This document shows positions 7,888-15,389 of a stretch of 18,142 nt of DNA, one piece after another. A model generated the notes under the pieces. It did not search any database. It saw only the letters and a list, made by a program, of their open reading frames with translations, and had not been told where the DNA came from. The position numbers and the translations under genes are program-made. How positions within the stretch are numbered: position 1 is the stretch's first letter; every line of letters begins with the position of its first letter. Source of the stretch: Actinobacteria bacterium UBA2541 (lineage in GTDB: Bacteria; Actinomycetota; Actinomycetes; Nanopelagicales; Nanopelagicaceae); the NCBI GenBank assembly GCA_002340925.1, contig DDMR01000011.1, positions 15,118 to 33,259 of the forward strand, read 5' to 3'.

Positions 7888-8897
7888 AGCATCTGACCTT
7901 TTGCAATTTCATAAGCTTTAAGTTCGGTTATTACAGCGCTAACGTACTTAGCTGGCGTTACATCGAATGCTGGGTTGAAAGTTTTTGCTCCATCAGGGGC
8001 AACTTGAATACCCTTAAAGTGAGTCAACTCGTCGTCCCCGCGGATCTCTATGTGAATATCAGCGCCTGTTGAAATACTTCGATCAACAGTGGATTCGGGT
8101 GCAACTACCAAGAACGGTATTCCTGCCGCATGGCAAGCTAGCGCCACACTTAACGAACCAATCTTGTTAGCCGAATCTCCATTCTTAGCAATTCGATCTG
8201 CGCCGATTAATGCCGCATCTATCCGTCCGCTCATTATTGCCATCGCTGCCGCACCATCTGGTTGAATACGATATGGAATCTCTGATTTCATCAACTCCCA
8301 CGCTGTCAGGCGCGAACCTTGTAACAATGGCCGAGTTTCATCTGCATATACTTCTTTAACCAGTCCGCGCTTATGCATTTCTCGAATTACTCCCAGGGCG
8401 GTTCCGGTTCCCGTGGTTGCTAGAGATCCTGTATTGCAATGAGTCAAAAGTGTGGCTGGGCGGTTGCCAAGTGAATTGATGAGCCAATCTGCGCCAATAT
8501 TTCCCATATCGGTGCTTGATTGTTTATCTTCACTGGCTAACTCCTGCGCAGTAGCAAGAACAGCATCGCGCCCCATACCAACTTGCTTGCGCACCTTTTC
8601 GACCGCCCAAGCCAAATTAACTGCAGTCGGCCTCGCATCACGTAGCGCATCAATGTTCTTCTCCAGCTGCTCTTCAGTTAATCCCTTTCGTGCGGCTTCA
8701 TCCATGGCAACAACTACGCCATAAGCGCCTGTAACCCCCAGCGCTGGTGCACCTCGAACAACTAGTTTTTGAATCGCCGAAATTAGCTCACTAGTAGATT
8801 CGTAAGAAATATAGTTTTCAACACTTGGTAGCGCAGTCTGATCAAGCAGAAAGATTTTATTTTCTCTCCACTCGATTGCTGTGAAAGGTGTTGACAT
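7884..8897 (-). CDS. mtnA: aldose-1-phosphate ketoisomerase, S-methyl-5-thioribose-1-phosphate isomerase family
   Basis: 337 residues from the ATG at 8897, which has a GAGGAG site 10 nt upstream; a TTG at 8915 is in frame but would bury that site. Diagnostic MtnA elements are RGAPALGVTGAYG (about 48-60), catalytic Cys154 in THCNTGSLAT, ADETRPLLQGSRLTAWEL, catalytic Asp234 in IGADRIAKNGD, NKIGS and the C-terminal NPAFDVTP. MtnA (DrdI in 5-deoxyribose disposal) opens 5-modified ribose 1-phosphates to ribulose 1-phosphates in the cytoplasm. It is the first gene of the operon, transcribed from the region shared with gntR, and overlaps the aldolase gene by 4 nt, so its product passes directly to that enzyme. 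Family assignment is strong; the exact 5-substituent is open. Confidence 0.9.
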   Translation of the reverse strand: MSTPFTAIEWRENKIFLLDQTALPSVENYISYESTSELISAIQKLVVRGAPALGVTGAYGVVVAMDEAARKGLTEEQLEKNIDALRDARPTAVNLAWAVEKVRKQVGMGRDAVLATAQELASEDKQSSTDMGNIGADWLINSLGNRPATLLTHCNTGSLATTGTGTALGVIREMHKRGLVKEVYADETRPLLQGSRLTAWELMKSEIPYRIQPDGAAAMAIMSGRIDAALIGADRIAKNGDSANKIGSLSVALACHAAGIPFLVVAPESTVDRSISTGADIHIEIRGDDELTHFKGIQVAPDGAKTFNPAFDVTPAKYVSAVITELKAYEIAKGQML

Positions 8898-8916
8898 TAG
8901 CGCTTGGCTCCTCAAT

Positions 8917-8931
8917 AGTTGTCCTACAACT
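8917..8931. promoter_or_regulatory. probable GntR operator (perfect inverted repeat)
   Basis: AGTTGT-CCT-ACAACT is a perfect 6-bp inverted repeat with a 3-nt centre, in the 64-nt gap between divergent mtnA and gntR. It falls just downstream of the predicted mtnA start of transcription (about +4 to +18) and near the -35 area of gntR. It is therefore placed to block the operon and autoregulate the repressor. HutC-type regulators bind short palindromes of this size, but binding here is inferred. Confidence 0.6.
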
Positions 8932-8940
8932 TCAGGACTG

Positions 8941-8968
8941 ACAATACGCTAAGATGTGGAGATGTCAA
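8941..8968 (-). promoter_or_regulatory. predicted promoter of the mtnA operon
   Basis: On the minus strand a perfect TTGACA (8963-8968) is followed after 16 nt by TATTGT (8941-8946, four of six matches to TATAAT). The start of transcription would fall near 8934, giving a leader of about 37 nt that includes the inverted repeat and the GAGGAG ribosome site of mtnA. The -35 box lies inside the first codons of gntR, so the two promoters interlock. Confidence 0.6.
8950..8961 (+). promoter_or_regulatory. predicted leaderless promoter of gntR (-10 element)
   Basis: TAAGAT (8950-8955) fits the actinobacterial -10 form TANNNT and ends exactly 6 nt before the gntR ATG, so transcription would begin at or within a base of the start codon. 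No good -35 is visible; the inverted repeat occupies that area. The GTGGAG between could also serve as a weak ribosome site too close to the ATG. Confidence 0.5.
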
Positions 8969-9708
8969 TACTTCTCAAGAGGGGGATATCCCGCGATTCC
9001 GGCGTATCACTCGGCGATCAAGTAAAAGCTAACCTCCGAAGTCGCATACTTAAGCACGAATGGGACTCAGGCGCCAAAATACCTGGAGAGTTTGAATTAG
9101 CAAAGCAATACGGCGTTGCCCGCGTGACCATTCGCACTGCGCTACGTTCTTTGGAAACTCAAGGACTAATTGACATTCGACATGGTTCAGGCGCCTACGT
9201 TGCCGATTTTGGAGATTCTATCCGTGCTGGACTTCAAGAGCTGAAATCAATTACGCAGACCATTAAAGAGCTTGGTTTTAAGGCAGGGATGCTGACTCGT
9301 ACAAGTCAAATACGCGCAGCAACTAAATCTGAATCTATAGATTTATTACTAGAATCAGACACTAAAGTTCTACATATTGAACGCGCCATCACCTCTGATG
9401 GTGAAGTTGTTGCATTCTCATATGACACATTTGCAGTAGAGGGGCTGACTACAGCGGCAATCAAAAAGATATCAACTGGATCTGTTTTTGCTGGCTTGGA
9501 TGCAGTAGATAAACAACCTGTCCGTGCCCGCGCTGAGATACATGCAATTAGTTCAAAAGAGATCGGTTGGGGGTCAGGAAAACCTCGAAACGGTCTTTAT
9601 CTGCAACTTCACCAAGTTCACTATTTAAGGGACGGTAAACCAATTGCTACCGGTGATACCTTTTTCGTTGAAGGAAAATTTCAGTTCATTATCTATAGAA
9701 CTATTTGA
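8962..9708 (+). CDS. GntR-family (HutC/UTRA) transcriptional regulator
   Basis: 248 residues from the ATG at 8962; a GTG six bases earlier is in frame but falls in the spacer after the -10 box. Residues about 16-80 form the GntR winged helix-turn-helix: QVKANLRSRIL, IPGEFELAKQYGVARVTIRTALRSLE and HGSGAYV. The remainder (about 95-245) looks like a UTRA ligand-binding domain, with VLHIERAITSDGEVVAFSYDTF and LYLQLHQVHYLRDGKPIATGDTFF. It is divergent from the mtnA operon with a palindrome between them, so it most likely represses that operon and itself and is relieved by a pathway sugar phosphate. It converges with the MFS gene with only 9 nt between stops. The effector is unknown. Confidence 0.92.
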   Translation: MSILLKRGISRDSGVSLGDQVKANLRSRILKHEWDSGAKIPGEFELAKQYGVARVTIRTALRSLETQGLIDIRHGSGAYVADFGDSIRAGLQELKSITQTIKELGFKAGMLTRTSQIRAATKSESIDLLLESDTKVLHIERAITSDGEVVAFSYDTFAVEGLTTAAIKKISTGSVFAGLDAVDKQPVRARAEIHAISSKEIGWGSGKPRNGLYLQLHQVHYLRDGKPIATGDTFFVEGKFQFIIYRTI

Positions 9709-9717
9709 TCAACATAA

Positions 9718-10944
9718 TCAAAGTTTCTTGGAAAAACTCCATACTCCCAGAAAGGTAACCGGCAGGGCGGCGAAGACACATAGCCATCCATAGCCCAAGG
9801 TTCCGATAATTACTCCCGCTAGCGCTCCCCCACCTGCACCTGCGAGATTCATTAATAAGTCACTAGCTCCTTGTGCCGATGGAGCGATATCTCTATCTAC
9901 TGACTCTGAAAGTAGCGCTGATCCAGAAATTAGCGTGCAAGACCACCCGAGCCCCAACATAAATAATCCGATACCTAAAGAAATAGCATCATCTGCAGCG
10001 GCAGTACCGGCAACAATTGTTGCGAAAATTAAAATCGTAACTCCCGTGCGGATGACTGAAATATGACCATACTTATCGCTCAGCCAACCCACTATGGGAG
10101 AGAATGCATACATTCCAGCGACATGAATGCTAATTACTAATCCAATAACAGTTATAGTCACATCGACATGTGCCATATGTACTGGCGTCATAACCATGAC
10201 TGAGACCATAGCTAGATGTCCGATAGCTATTGCTACTATTCCAATTAGTGCGCGAGGGCTTTGGCGAATAACTTTTAACGCTGCGCGAGCTGGTAATAAC
10301 TTCTTCCTAACTTTGCCATCATTCTTTAAATGGATTGCAGTTAGATACGGATCTGGTCGAAGGAAAACTTGGATAACTATTGTGCCTAGCGTTAACGTAA
10401 CAAGAGCAATTAGATAAGGACCAACCAGCCGCGGTAGCCCCATTAATTCAGCAATGTTGCCTGAAGGACCCATCAGGTTAGGTCCAGTGACTGCGCCGAA
10501 GGTTGATCCCCAAACAACAAATGAGAGATGTCTAGATCGCGTTTGGTTTGTAGCTAAATCGGTGGCTGCAAAACGCGCCTGATAACCAGCAGCCGATGCT
10601 GCCCCAAGCATAAATGCGCCCATCAACATAAATAAAAGATTCTCCCGCACCCCGCCCAATATCGCGAGCAGAGCACCCATCGCTCCAGATATATATCCGA
10701 CGGAAAGTCCAAGTCGTCGACCTCCCTTTTGTGTCAGCCGCGATAAAGGAATGGCCATCGCTGCAGCTCCCAGAACGGCAGAAGTTTGGGTTAAGCCAGC
10801 CAGAGTCTCTGAATTTGTAATAGAAGTGACAAGAAGTGAACCAGCTGCAACGGTTCCGGCAATACCAATACCGCTTAGAACTTGAGCTGTCGCAAGAATT
10901 TTGATCGTCTTGCCCTGAATGCGCTCGGCCTCCAGTGATAACAT
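9718..10944 (-). CDS. major facilitator superfamily transporter
   Basis: 408 residues, about twelve hydrophobic segments in two halves. The loop signatures are an MFS motif-A variant LSRLTQKGGRRLGL (about 68-81) between helices 2 and 3 and GWLSDKYGHISVIRTG (about 286-301) in the second half. A basic central loop (about 205-232, KNDGKVRKK) separates the halves. The style is that of a small-molecule exporter or drug:proton antiporter rather than a sugar:proton symporter, but the substrate cannot be read. It is monocistronic, convergent with gntR, and has no Shine-Dalgarno sequence; a -10 box 6 nt before the ATG suggests leaderless expression. Any link to the sugar operons is only by position. 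Confidence 0.85.
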   Translation of the reverse strand: MLSLEAERIQGKTIKILATAQVLSGIGIAGTVAAGSLLVTSITNSETLAGLTQTSAVLGAAAMAIPLSRLTQKGGRRLGLSVGYISGAMGALLAILGGVRENLLFMLMGAFMLGAASAAGYQARFAATDLATNQTRSRHLSFVVWGSTFGAVTGPNLMGPSGNIAELMGLPRLVGPYLIALVTLTLGTIVIQVFLRPDPYLTAIHLKNDGKVRKKLLPARAALKVIRQSPRALIGIVAIAIGHLAMVSVMVMTPVHMAHVDVTITVIGLVISIHVAGMYAFSPIVGWLSDKYGHISVIRTGVTILIFATIVAGTAAADDAISLGIGLFMLGLGWSCTLISGSALLSESVDRDIAPSAQGASDLLMNLAGAGGGALAGVIIGTLGYGWLCVFAALPVTFLGVWSFSKKL

Positions 10945-10956
10945 GGCACGATATTA
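10945..10956 (-). promoter_or_regulatory. predicted leaderless promoter of the MFS gene (-10 element)
   Basis: On the minus strand TAATAT (10951-10956) ends exactly 6 nt before the ATG at 10944, the same geometry as at gntR and ilvD. The six bases between are CGTGCC, with no ribosome site. The -35 area is poorly conserved. Confidence 0.5.
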
Positions 10957-10993
10957 GCGCCATCAATGAAATTTTCTAAAGAATAAGAATTAA

Positions 10994-11037
10994 AGAGATA
11001 GTTAACTCATCGAAAATTTAAGATTATAGAGATAGTT
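10994..11037 (+). repeat. 10-nt direct repeat in the region upstream of the PsiE gene
   Basis: AGAGATAGTT occurs at 10994-11003 and again at 11028-11037, 34 nt apart (about three helical turns), in the 202-nt region between the divergent MFS and PsiE genes. The spacing would place two protein sites on the same face of the DNA. Nothing else recognisable was found in this AT-rich stretch. Confidence 0.35.
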
Positions 11038-11146
11038 CCCTGAAAGGTTAAGCCCAGCGATCATTTATATGCTCACGTTTCACCTTATCTGTTGCCAGAG
11101 TTTGAACATGCACTTACCCTTAGGTCAGGAAAATGGGGTATATAAG

Positions 11147-11650
11147 ATGAAATATAGGTCAGTCAAAGGTTTACTTAAGGGCGAGGAATCACTCATCCCC
11201 GTAACTTTTATCGATAAACTCGAAGATGTTCTGCATGGCTTTCTTGGAATCATACTATTTGTCATCTCAGTTTTGGCCGCTATATTCACTTTGAAGAATC
11301 TAATTGAAACTCGACCTTTCTTTCCATTAGGAATGATCCAGGCAATTAATGACATACTCTTTGTTGTAATTATTTTAGAGATTATGCGTACAGTAATTGT
11401 TCGGTTTACCGATGGAATCTTTCAACTTGATAACTTCTTAATAATTGGCGTAATTGCAGCCGTGCGACACATTCTGACTGTTGGCGCATCACTTACTATG
11501 GAAAAAGAGAAAACAACCGAGTACTTCAATCGCGCGCTGCTTGAAATGGGAGTAAATACCGGAATCGTATTAGCACTTGTCTTCAGCTTATTTCTAGCTC
11601 GTGCCGCTCGCAAAGCAGCGACCACCACAAATGCGAGCTCAAACCAATAA
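11147..11650 (+). CDS. PsiE-family (phosphate-starvation-inducible E) membrane protein
   Basis: 167 residues from the ATG at 11147, preceded by GGGG at an 8-nt spacing. In-frame ATGs at 11069 and 11108 would add an N-terminal extension unlike the family and are less likely. Four hydrophobic helices are visible: about VLHGFLGIILFVISVLAAIF, AINDILFVVIILEIMRTVIV, LDNFLIIGVIAAVRHILTVG and VNTGIVLALVFSLFLA. The short charged tail is cytoplasmic in style. The LEIMRTV and AAVRHILT patterns are characteristic of PsiE proteins, whose biochemical role is not known. The gene stands alone on the plus strand and ends 14 nt before the tRNA-Tyr-like relic. Confidence 0.75.
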   Translation: MKYRSVKGLLKGEESLIPVTFIDKLEDVLHGFLGIILFVISVLAAIFTLKNLIETRPFFPLGMIQAINDILFVVIILEIMRTVIVRFTDGIFQLDNFLIIGVIAAVRHILTVGASLTMEKEKTTEYFNRALLEMGVNTGIVLALVFSLFLARAARKAATTTNASSNQ

Positions 11651-11664
11651 TCTCAATGTATTAC

Positions 11665-11746
11665 TGGTGGTTTGGCGCACAGATTTAAACTTACGAGGGT
11701 ATCGGGGATTTACGCTCCCTCCCATTGGTTCTGTCGATACGCTGCC
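11665..11746 (-). pseudogene. decayed tRNA-Tyr-like sequence
   Basis: This 82-nt stretch aligns along its length with the intact tRNA-Tyr at 18055-18139, in the same orientation. Shared blocks are TGGTGG at the 3' CCA end, GATTT-AAC in the T loop, GGGGATTTAC in the anticodon arm and CTCCCATTGG toward the D arm. The copy cannot be a working tRNA: one base is lost in the anticodon-arm block, position 33 is no longer U, only two of five T-stem pairs remain and the acceptor ends do not pair. It is either an old duplicate or the far attachment scar of an integrated element. Confidence 0.65.
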
Positions 11747-11801
11747 TTCGGTTTTGTAAGCGCAGAAAAAGGTATCAACAGAGTTGGTAATGTTTAATTG
11801 C

Positions 11802-11816
11802 AAGCGCTATGCGCTT
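11802..11816 (-). terminator. short hairpin at the end of the right-hand operon
   Basis: AAGCGC-TAT-GCGCTT is a perfect 6-bp inverted repeat with a 3-nt loop overlapping the SDR stop codon. On the minus strand it is followed by GCAATTAAAC rather than a T-run, so it is at best a weak terminator or an end-protecting hairpin. Confidence 0.3.
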
Positions 11817-12600
11817 ATGCGTAAGAATCCCAGTCTCCACCGCTCAAAATGCCACCGTCTATGACTACAGATTGACCAGTTATGTAAGAAGATGCCTCTG
11901 TCGCCAAGAAAATCACGGTCCCAATTATTTCATCTGGAGATGAAAGTCGACCAATCGGAGTTGTCTCATCAAACCACTTGGAGCGATGCGGTTCTCCCCA
12001 AAGTGTTTTTGTGAAGTCAGTTTTAATTACCGAAGGTTCAATACAATTGACGCGGATCTTATCTTTAGCCCATTCCCGAGCAGTGCTACGAGTAATAGAT
12101 GTAACTGCCGCTTTGGTAGCTGCATAAACGGAGATCGTGTTGAAACTATATCGAGCACTTAGCGAACTCATATTGACAATGGTTCCACCTCCAGCAGCTT
12201 TCATAATTGGGTGCGCTGCTTGTGAAATGAAATAAAGCGCTCTCATATTGACAGAGACAATTGCATCAAAATCTTCAGGAGTTACTTCAGATATTAATTT
12301 TCTCCTATTTATGCCGGCGGTATTAATTACGATGTCAATGCCGTCCATTAATTGGTTAGCCTTCTCAACAACCAACTTGCATTCTCTTGCACTTGATAAA
12401 TCAGCAGCGATCATGAAAACATTTTGGTTACTTTCACCTATCGAAGATTTCACTATATCTAACCGGTCATGATCTAAATCTTGCACCGTAACTATTGCAC
12501 CACGTTCGGCGAAAGAATGAGCAATTAGAGTCCCCAGTGAGCCCGCTCCACCTGTTATTAAAGTACGTTTACCCTCTAGAGAAAACAATGGATCAAACAT
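11815..12600 (-). CDS. SDR-family oxidoreductase, KduD / gluconate 5-dehydrogenase-like
   Basis: 261 residues. The NAD(P)-binding motif TGGAGSLG (16-23), the NTAG variant of NNAG (93-96), catalytic Ser in NMSSLSA (145-146) and YAATK (Y159, K163) are intact, and the C terminus has the usual ITGQSVVIDGG. The NTAGINRRK stretch is typical of 2-deoxy-gluconate 3-dehydrogenase and gluconate 5-dehydrogenase enzymes, which oxidise a secondary hydroxyl of a sugar acid. The ATG at 12600 has an AAGGAG site formed partly by the stop codon of the lactonase gene 10 nt upstream, so the two are coupled. As last gene of the operon it probably oxidises the aldonate made by the two preceding enzymes, in place of the ApnO enzyme known from apionate pathways. 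The substrate is inferred from context only. Confidence 0.85.
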   Translation of the reverse strand: MFDPLFSLEGKRTLITGGAGSLGTLIAHSFAERGAIVTVQDLDHDRLDIVKSSIGESNQNVFMIAADLSSARECKLVVEKANQLMDGIDIVINTAGINRRKLISEVTPEDFDAIVSVNMRALYFISQAAHPIMKAAGGGTIVNMSSLSARYSFNTISVYAATKAAVTSITRSTAREWAKDKIRVNCIEPSVIKTDFTKTLWGEPHRSKWFDETTPIGRLSSPDEIIGTVIFLATEASSYITGQSVVIDGGILSGGDWDSYA

Positions 12601-12610
12601 TTTCGGCTCC

Positions 12611-14350
12611 TTAAATATCCAAATAGGTAGTACTTGATGGAGGTAGTCCTACGGGAGGTAGGTCCAAACCTTTGAAATGTACTTGCCTCCCTTCGCCACT
12701 GAAATTGACAAGGATTAGACGCGATGCCTGGGAATTCCTAATTACCAAAGAATCGACTGATTCAGGATTACTAGAATATGAAAGTATACATTTTGAAAAT
12801 CCTTTGAGCGAAGTAAATAAATTCCATACCGGGAATTTTTCTCCAGGCATACTTGGGAAATTAACCTGATCTGTAGTTCCTTGGCTTCGTTCTCTTATTC
12901 CGCGCCAGCCGACAGTTTCAAAGTATGTTGCTGAATTTATGGCGCCTGATTGCGCTAAATACTTCATTGAAATAGCGGTCCAGGCTTCTGTAAACCAAGT
13001 GCTTTGTCGAATATCCACCGATGAAGGTAATGGAGTGTTGCTACTGTCATTTTCTGGCTCTCTCGCATTGGGATTAAACCTGGGGCGTAATGAGATCGGA
13101 CCAATTGAGACTTTTAAACCACCAGCAATTCGTGCTGCATTCAGTGCAATTACTTCTTGTGTAGCCAAATTTTGTATGATTGTACGGTCATCAAAAGAAT
13201 GCACCTGAGGGTTCAGGGAGAAATTAATTTGATCAATTCCAGGTACTACTGGATTACTGCGGTTTATCTCAGTGAAATATAGGTCAGTACCTCCAGAAAT
13301 CGATACATCGGTGCCTAATACTTTACGAGCACTTGTGATAAATTCTTTGGGTGTTACTTTCATAGTTTTTGCCAATATAAGAAAATTACTTACCTCACTC
13401 AGTAAATTCAAATTAGTTGATAGATACTCACTTACTTGGTTACTTGTATCCGCTTTCACAGCGATAACTAACTTGAGATTTAATTTCTTGGTTAATTCTA
13501 TTGCCTTAATAAGGCTTGCCTCAGAATGGCTATCCAAATCCAAGTTTAGCCTCAAATGCTTAATACCGAGCTGGTTAAAATCCTTATGATCTACATCTGA
13601 GTACTCATCACTTAAATTAAGTCCAAAATCGGGGAGACCAACTTCTGAATTCGAAACGCTTACCAATATTTCATTTTCTACCAGTTTCGGTGATTTGCTT
13701 GCAACTCCGGCTAAAGAGAAACGAATCTCTTGTTCGATAATAGATCCCTTTAATACCTTTGCTGGAAAGGGAAGATCAATCGGAGTGCAATAAGTCTTAT
13801 ATGAGGCGTCGCTCCAATTTCGATGGTCCTCTGTTTCAAATATTTCACCGCTAAATTCGATGTTAGCTAATTCTCCAGTTGATATTTTATATGACATCCC
13901 CAATAGATTCTTGAAGGGTTGAAGAGGGGAAATCTCTAAAGGAAATTGTGAGCTAACTAAGGATCGATCAGATAGTGTTAAGGTGCATGGTTTTCCAGCA
14001 AGGTCTGCAATTGGATGTAACAGGCAAAGTCCCAATCGATTGCGCATGAAGTCAGCAGATGATGTGCCTTTGAAGCCATAACTAATTACTCCGTCAGAAC
14101 TCCCGCTTATATGTAATTTTACCTGGAAAGCGGTAGCATCTTTTGTACCGCTAAGATCTAATTCTGCGTAAAATTGATCGTCTTGAATATCCCATGTTTC
14201 ATTCAAAATATTAAATGGCCGAGATGTCCAATTAATATCTTGAAATACTATGTAGATCCTGCGGATGATCTCTTCATTGCCTAAGCAAATATTCCAAAGA
14301 CTTCCTTCGGAATATTGAAGGGAAAGACGGCCTGCGCGAAGATTCTTCAT
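12611..14350 (-). CDS. apnL: D-apionate lactonase-like protein (ApnL family)
   Basis: 579 residues from the ATG at 14350, four bases after the upstream stop; a longer in-frame start would overlap the dehydrogenase gene by 62 nt. There is no clear ribosome site, so it may depend on coupling. The N-terminal half is beta-rich with FETEDHRNWSDASYKTY (about 171-187) then DLPFP. The middle looks like a TIM barrel (GIKHLRLNLDL, LNLKLVIAV). Toward the C terminus come RPRFNPNA (about 422-429) and TYFETVGWRGIRER (about 475-488). I recall these as marks of the ApnL family, often annotated as hypothetical or glycosidase-like. ApnL opens D-apionolactone to D-apionate. The adjacent ApsD-like dehydrogenase supports this strongly; a related branched or linear aldonolactone is the alternative. 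No signal peptide, so cytoplasmic. Confidence 0.7.
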   Translation of the reverse strand: MKNLRAGRLSLQYSEGSLWNICLGNEEIIRRIYIVFQDINWTSRPFNILNETWDIQDDQFYAELDLSGTKDATAFQVKLHISGSSDGVISYGFKGTSSADFMRNRLGLCLLHPIADLAGKPCTLTLSDRSLVSSQFPLEISPLQPFKNLLGMSYKISTGELANIEFSGEIFETEDHRNWSDASYKTYCTPIDLPFPAKVLKGSIIEQEIRFSLAGVASKSPKLVENEILVSVSNSEVGLPDFGLNLSDEYSDVDHKDFNQLGIKHLRLNLDLDSHSEASLIKAIELTKKLNLKLVIAVKADTSNQVSEYLSTNLNLLSEVSNFLILAKTMKVTPKEFITSARKVLGTDVSISGGTDLYFTEINRSNPVVPGIDQINFSLNPQVHSFDDRTIIQNLATQEVIALNAARIAGGLKVSIGPISLRPRFNPNAREPENDSSNTPLPSSVDIRQSTWFTEAWTAISMKYLAQSGAINSATYFETVGWRGIRERSQGTTDQVNFPSMPGEKFPVWNLFTSLKGFSKCILSYSSNPESVDSLVIRNSQASRLILVNFSGEGRQVHFKGLDLPPVGLPPSSTTYLDI

Positions 14351-14354
14351 CGAA

Positions 14355-15389
14355 CTATTTAAGTAACGATCCCACGTTAAATACCTGTCCGCTATCGATG
14401 GACTCATAGGCGCCAAGGGTGATATCTAGTAGTTTCAAAGTATCGAGGCCGCTGGTTTCTGGAATATTTCCGGTTTTTAAACACTCAATCCAGTGACGAT
14501 TTATATTTACAACGCTGTCTTGAATTCCATTCCAAGGCTCAGTGGTCCAGCCGTGATCCGGAATCGTGATTTTTTCGTTAGTGACAGAATCTTCCGAAAT
14601 AATTTGAAGTTGGTAATCAGCGGAAAGTGTTACCGATCCTCTCGTTCCTTCGATGATGACGAAGGTTTGCGGGTACGTATTATTATCAGATTTGGTCTCA
14701 TAGCTCGCATCGACGATGCAGGTGGCATCCTCCATGTGCATAAGTATTGTTGCGGAATCTTCACCTTTTATTTTTGGATTAACTCGCTGTGCGGAAGCAA
14801 AAATAGTTTTTGGCTCGCCAATGAAATAGCGCGCTAGGTCAAAGAGATGCACTGCCACATCCACAATTATCATTCGTTCACTTTCCACCAGCCAAGATTG
14901 CGCCGAGTAGACATCATGGGCAGTACGGAAATAAATCCTTCCAAAAAATGGTCGACCGATTGCGCCGCTATCGATTACTTCTTTGATTTTTCGCATTGGT
15001 GTCTGGAAGCGAAAGTTTTCATGGACCATAAAAGGTAGATTCTTATCAGCCATGGCCCTAACCATCGCCTTAGCATCAGGCATTTGCCACGCTAGTGGTT
15101 TCTGACAAATCGCTGCCACACCATTTGCGGCGGCGAGCTCGACCATCATTTTATGTGTTGGTGGAGTTGTAGCGATATCTACAAAGTCCAATTCTTCGTT
15201 GGCATAGAGTTCTTCGGCGCTTTCATAGGCACGACCCCCAAAAATAGCCGCCGCTGTTTTTGCTTTTTCAAAATCAACATCACATGTCGCAACAAGTTCT
15301 ACATCAGGATTTTGACTCCATGCGTTTAGGTGATTCTGAGCAAAGAAGCCACATCCAATTAACGCATAACGATACTTTTTCTGGGTCAC
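14355..15389 (-). CDS. apsD: Gfo/Idh/MocA sugar dehydrogenase, D-apiose dehydrogenase-like
   Basis: 344 residues, starting at a GTG (15389) that overlaps the sulfurtransferase stop by 4 nt. The N-terminal Rossmann fold shows ALIGCGFFAQNH (9-20) and the acidic NAD site CDVD (36-39). The family EKP motif appears as QKP (96-98), and MVHENFRFQTPMRK (121-134) and VDVAVHLFDLARY (176-188) carry the catalytic Asp/His region. The GFFAQNHLNAW opening, HENFRFQTPMR and the FRTAHDVY segment resemble D-apiose dehydrogenase (ApsD), which oxidises apiose C1 to apionolactone. It precedes an ApnL-like lactonase, the matching next step. Alternatives are other aldose 1-dehydrogenases or inositol dehydrogenase, but the pairing favours apiose or a close analogue. 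Confidence 0.75.
   Translation of the reverse strand: MTQKKYRYALIGCGFFAQNHLNAWSQNPDVELVATCDVDFEKAKTAAAIFGGRAYESAEELYANEELDFVDIATTPPTHKMMVELAAANGVAAICQKPLAWQMPDAKAMVRAMADKNLPFMVHENFRFQTPMRKIKEVIDSGAIGRPFFGRIYFRTAHDVYSAQSWLVESERMIIVDVAVHLFDLARYFIGEPKTIFASAQRVNPKIKGEDSATILMHMEDATCIVDASYETKSDNNTYPQTFVIIEGTRGSVTLSADYQLQIISEDSVTNEKITIPDHGWTTEPWNGIQDSVVNINRHWIECLKTGNIPETSGLDTLKLLDITLGAYESIDSGQVFNVGSLLK

Noticed and set aside
981-8897. Reading the left block as the classical methionine salvage pathway
   Set aside because: MtnB, MtnC or MtnW/X, and MtnD are missing, and an aldolase follows the isomerase, which points to cleavage rather than salvage to methionine.
11665-11746. A second functional tRNA-Tyr
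   Set aside because: The acceptor and T stems do not pair and U33 is lost, despite clear similarity to the intact gene.
14351-14416. A 22-residue N-terminal extension of the lactonase overlapping the dehydrogenase gene
   Set aside because: It repeats the dehydrogenase sequence in another frame, and the ATG at 14350 fits the start of the conserved region.
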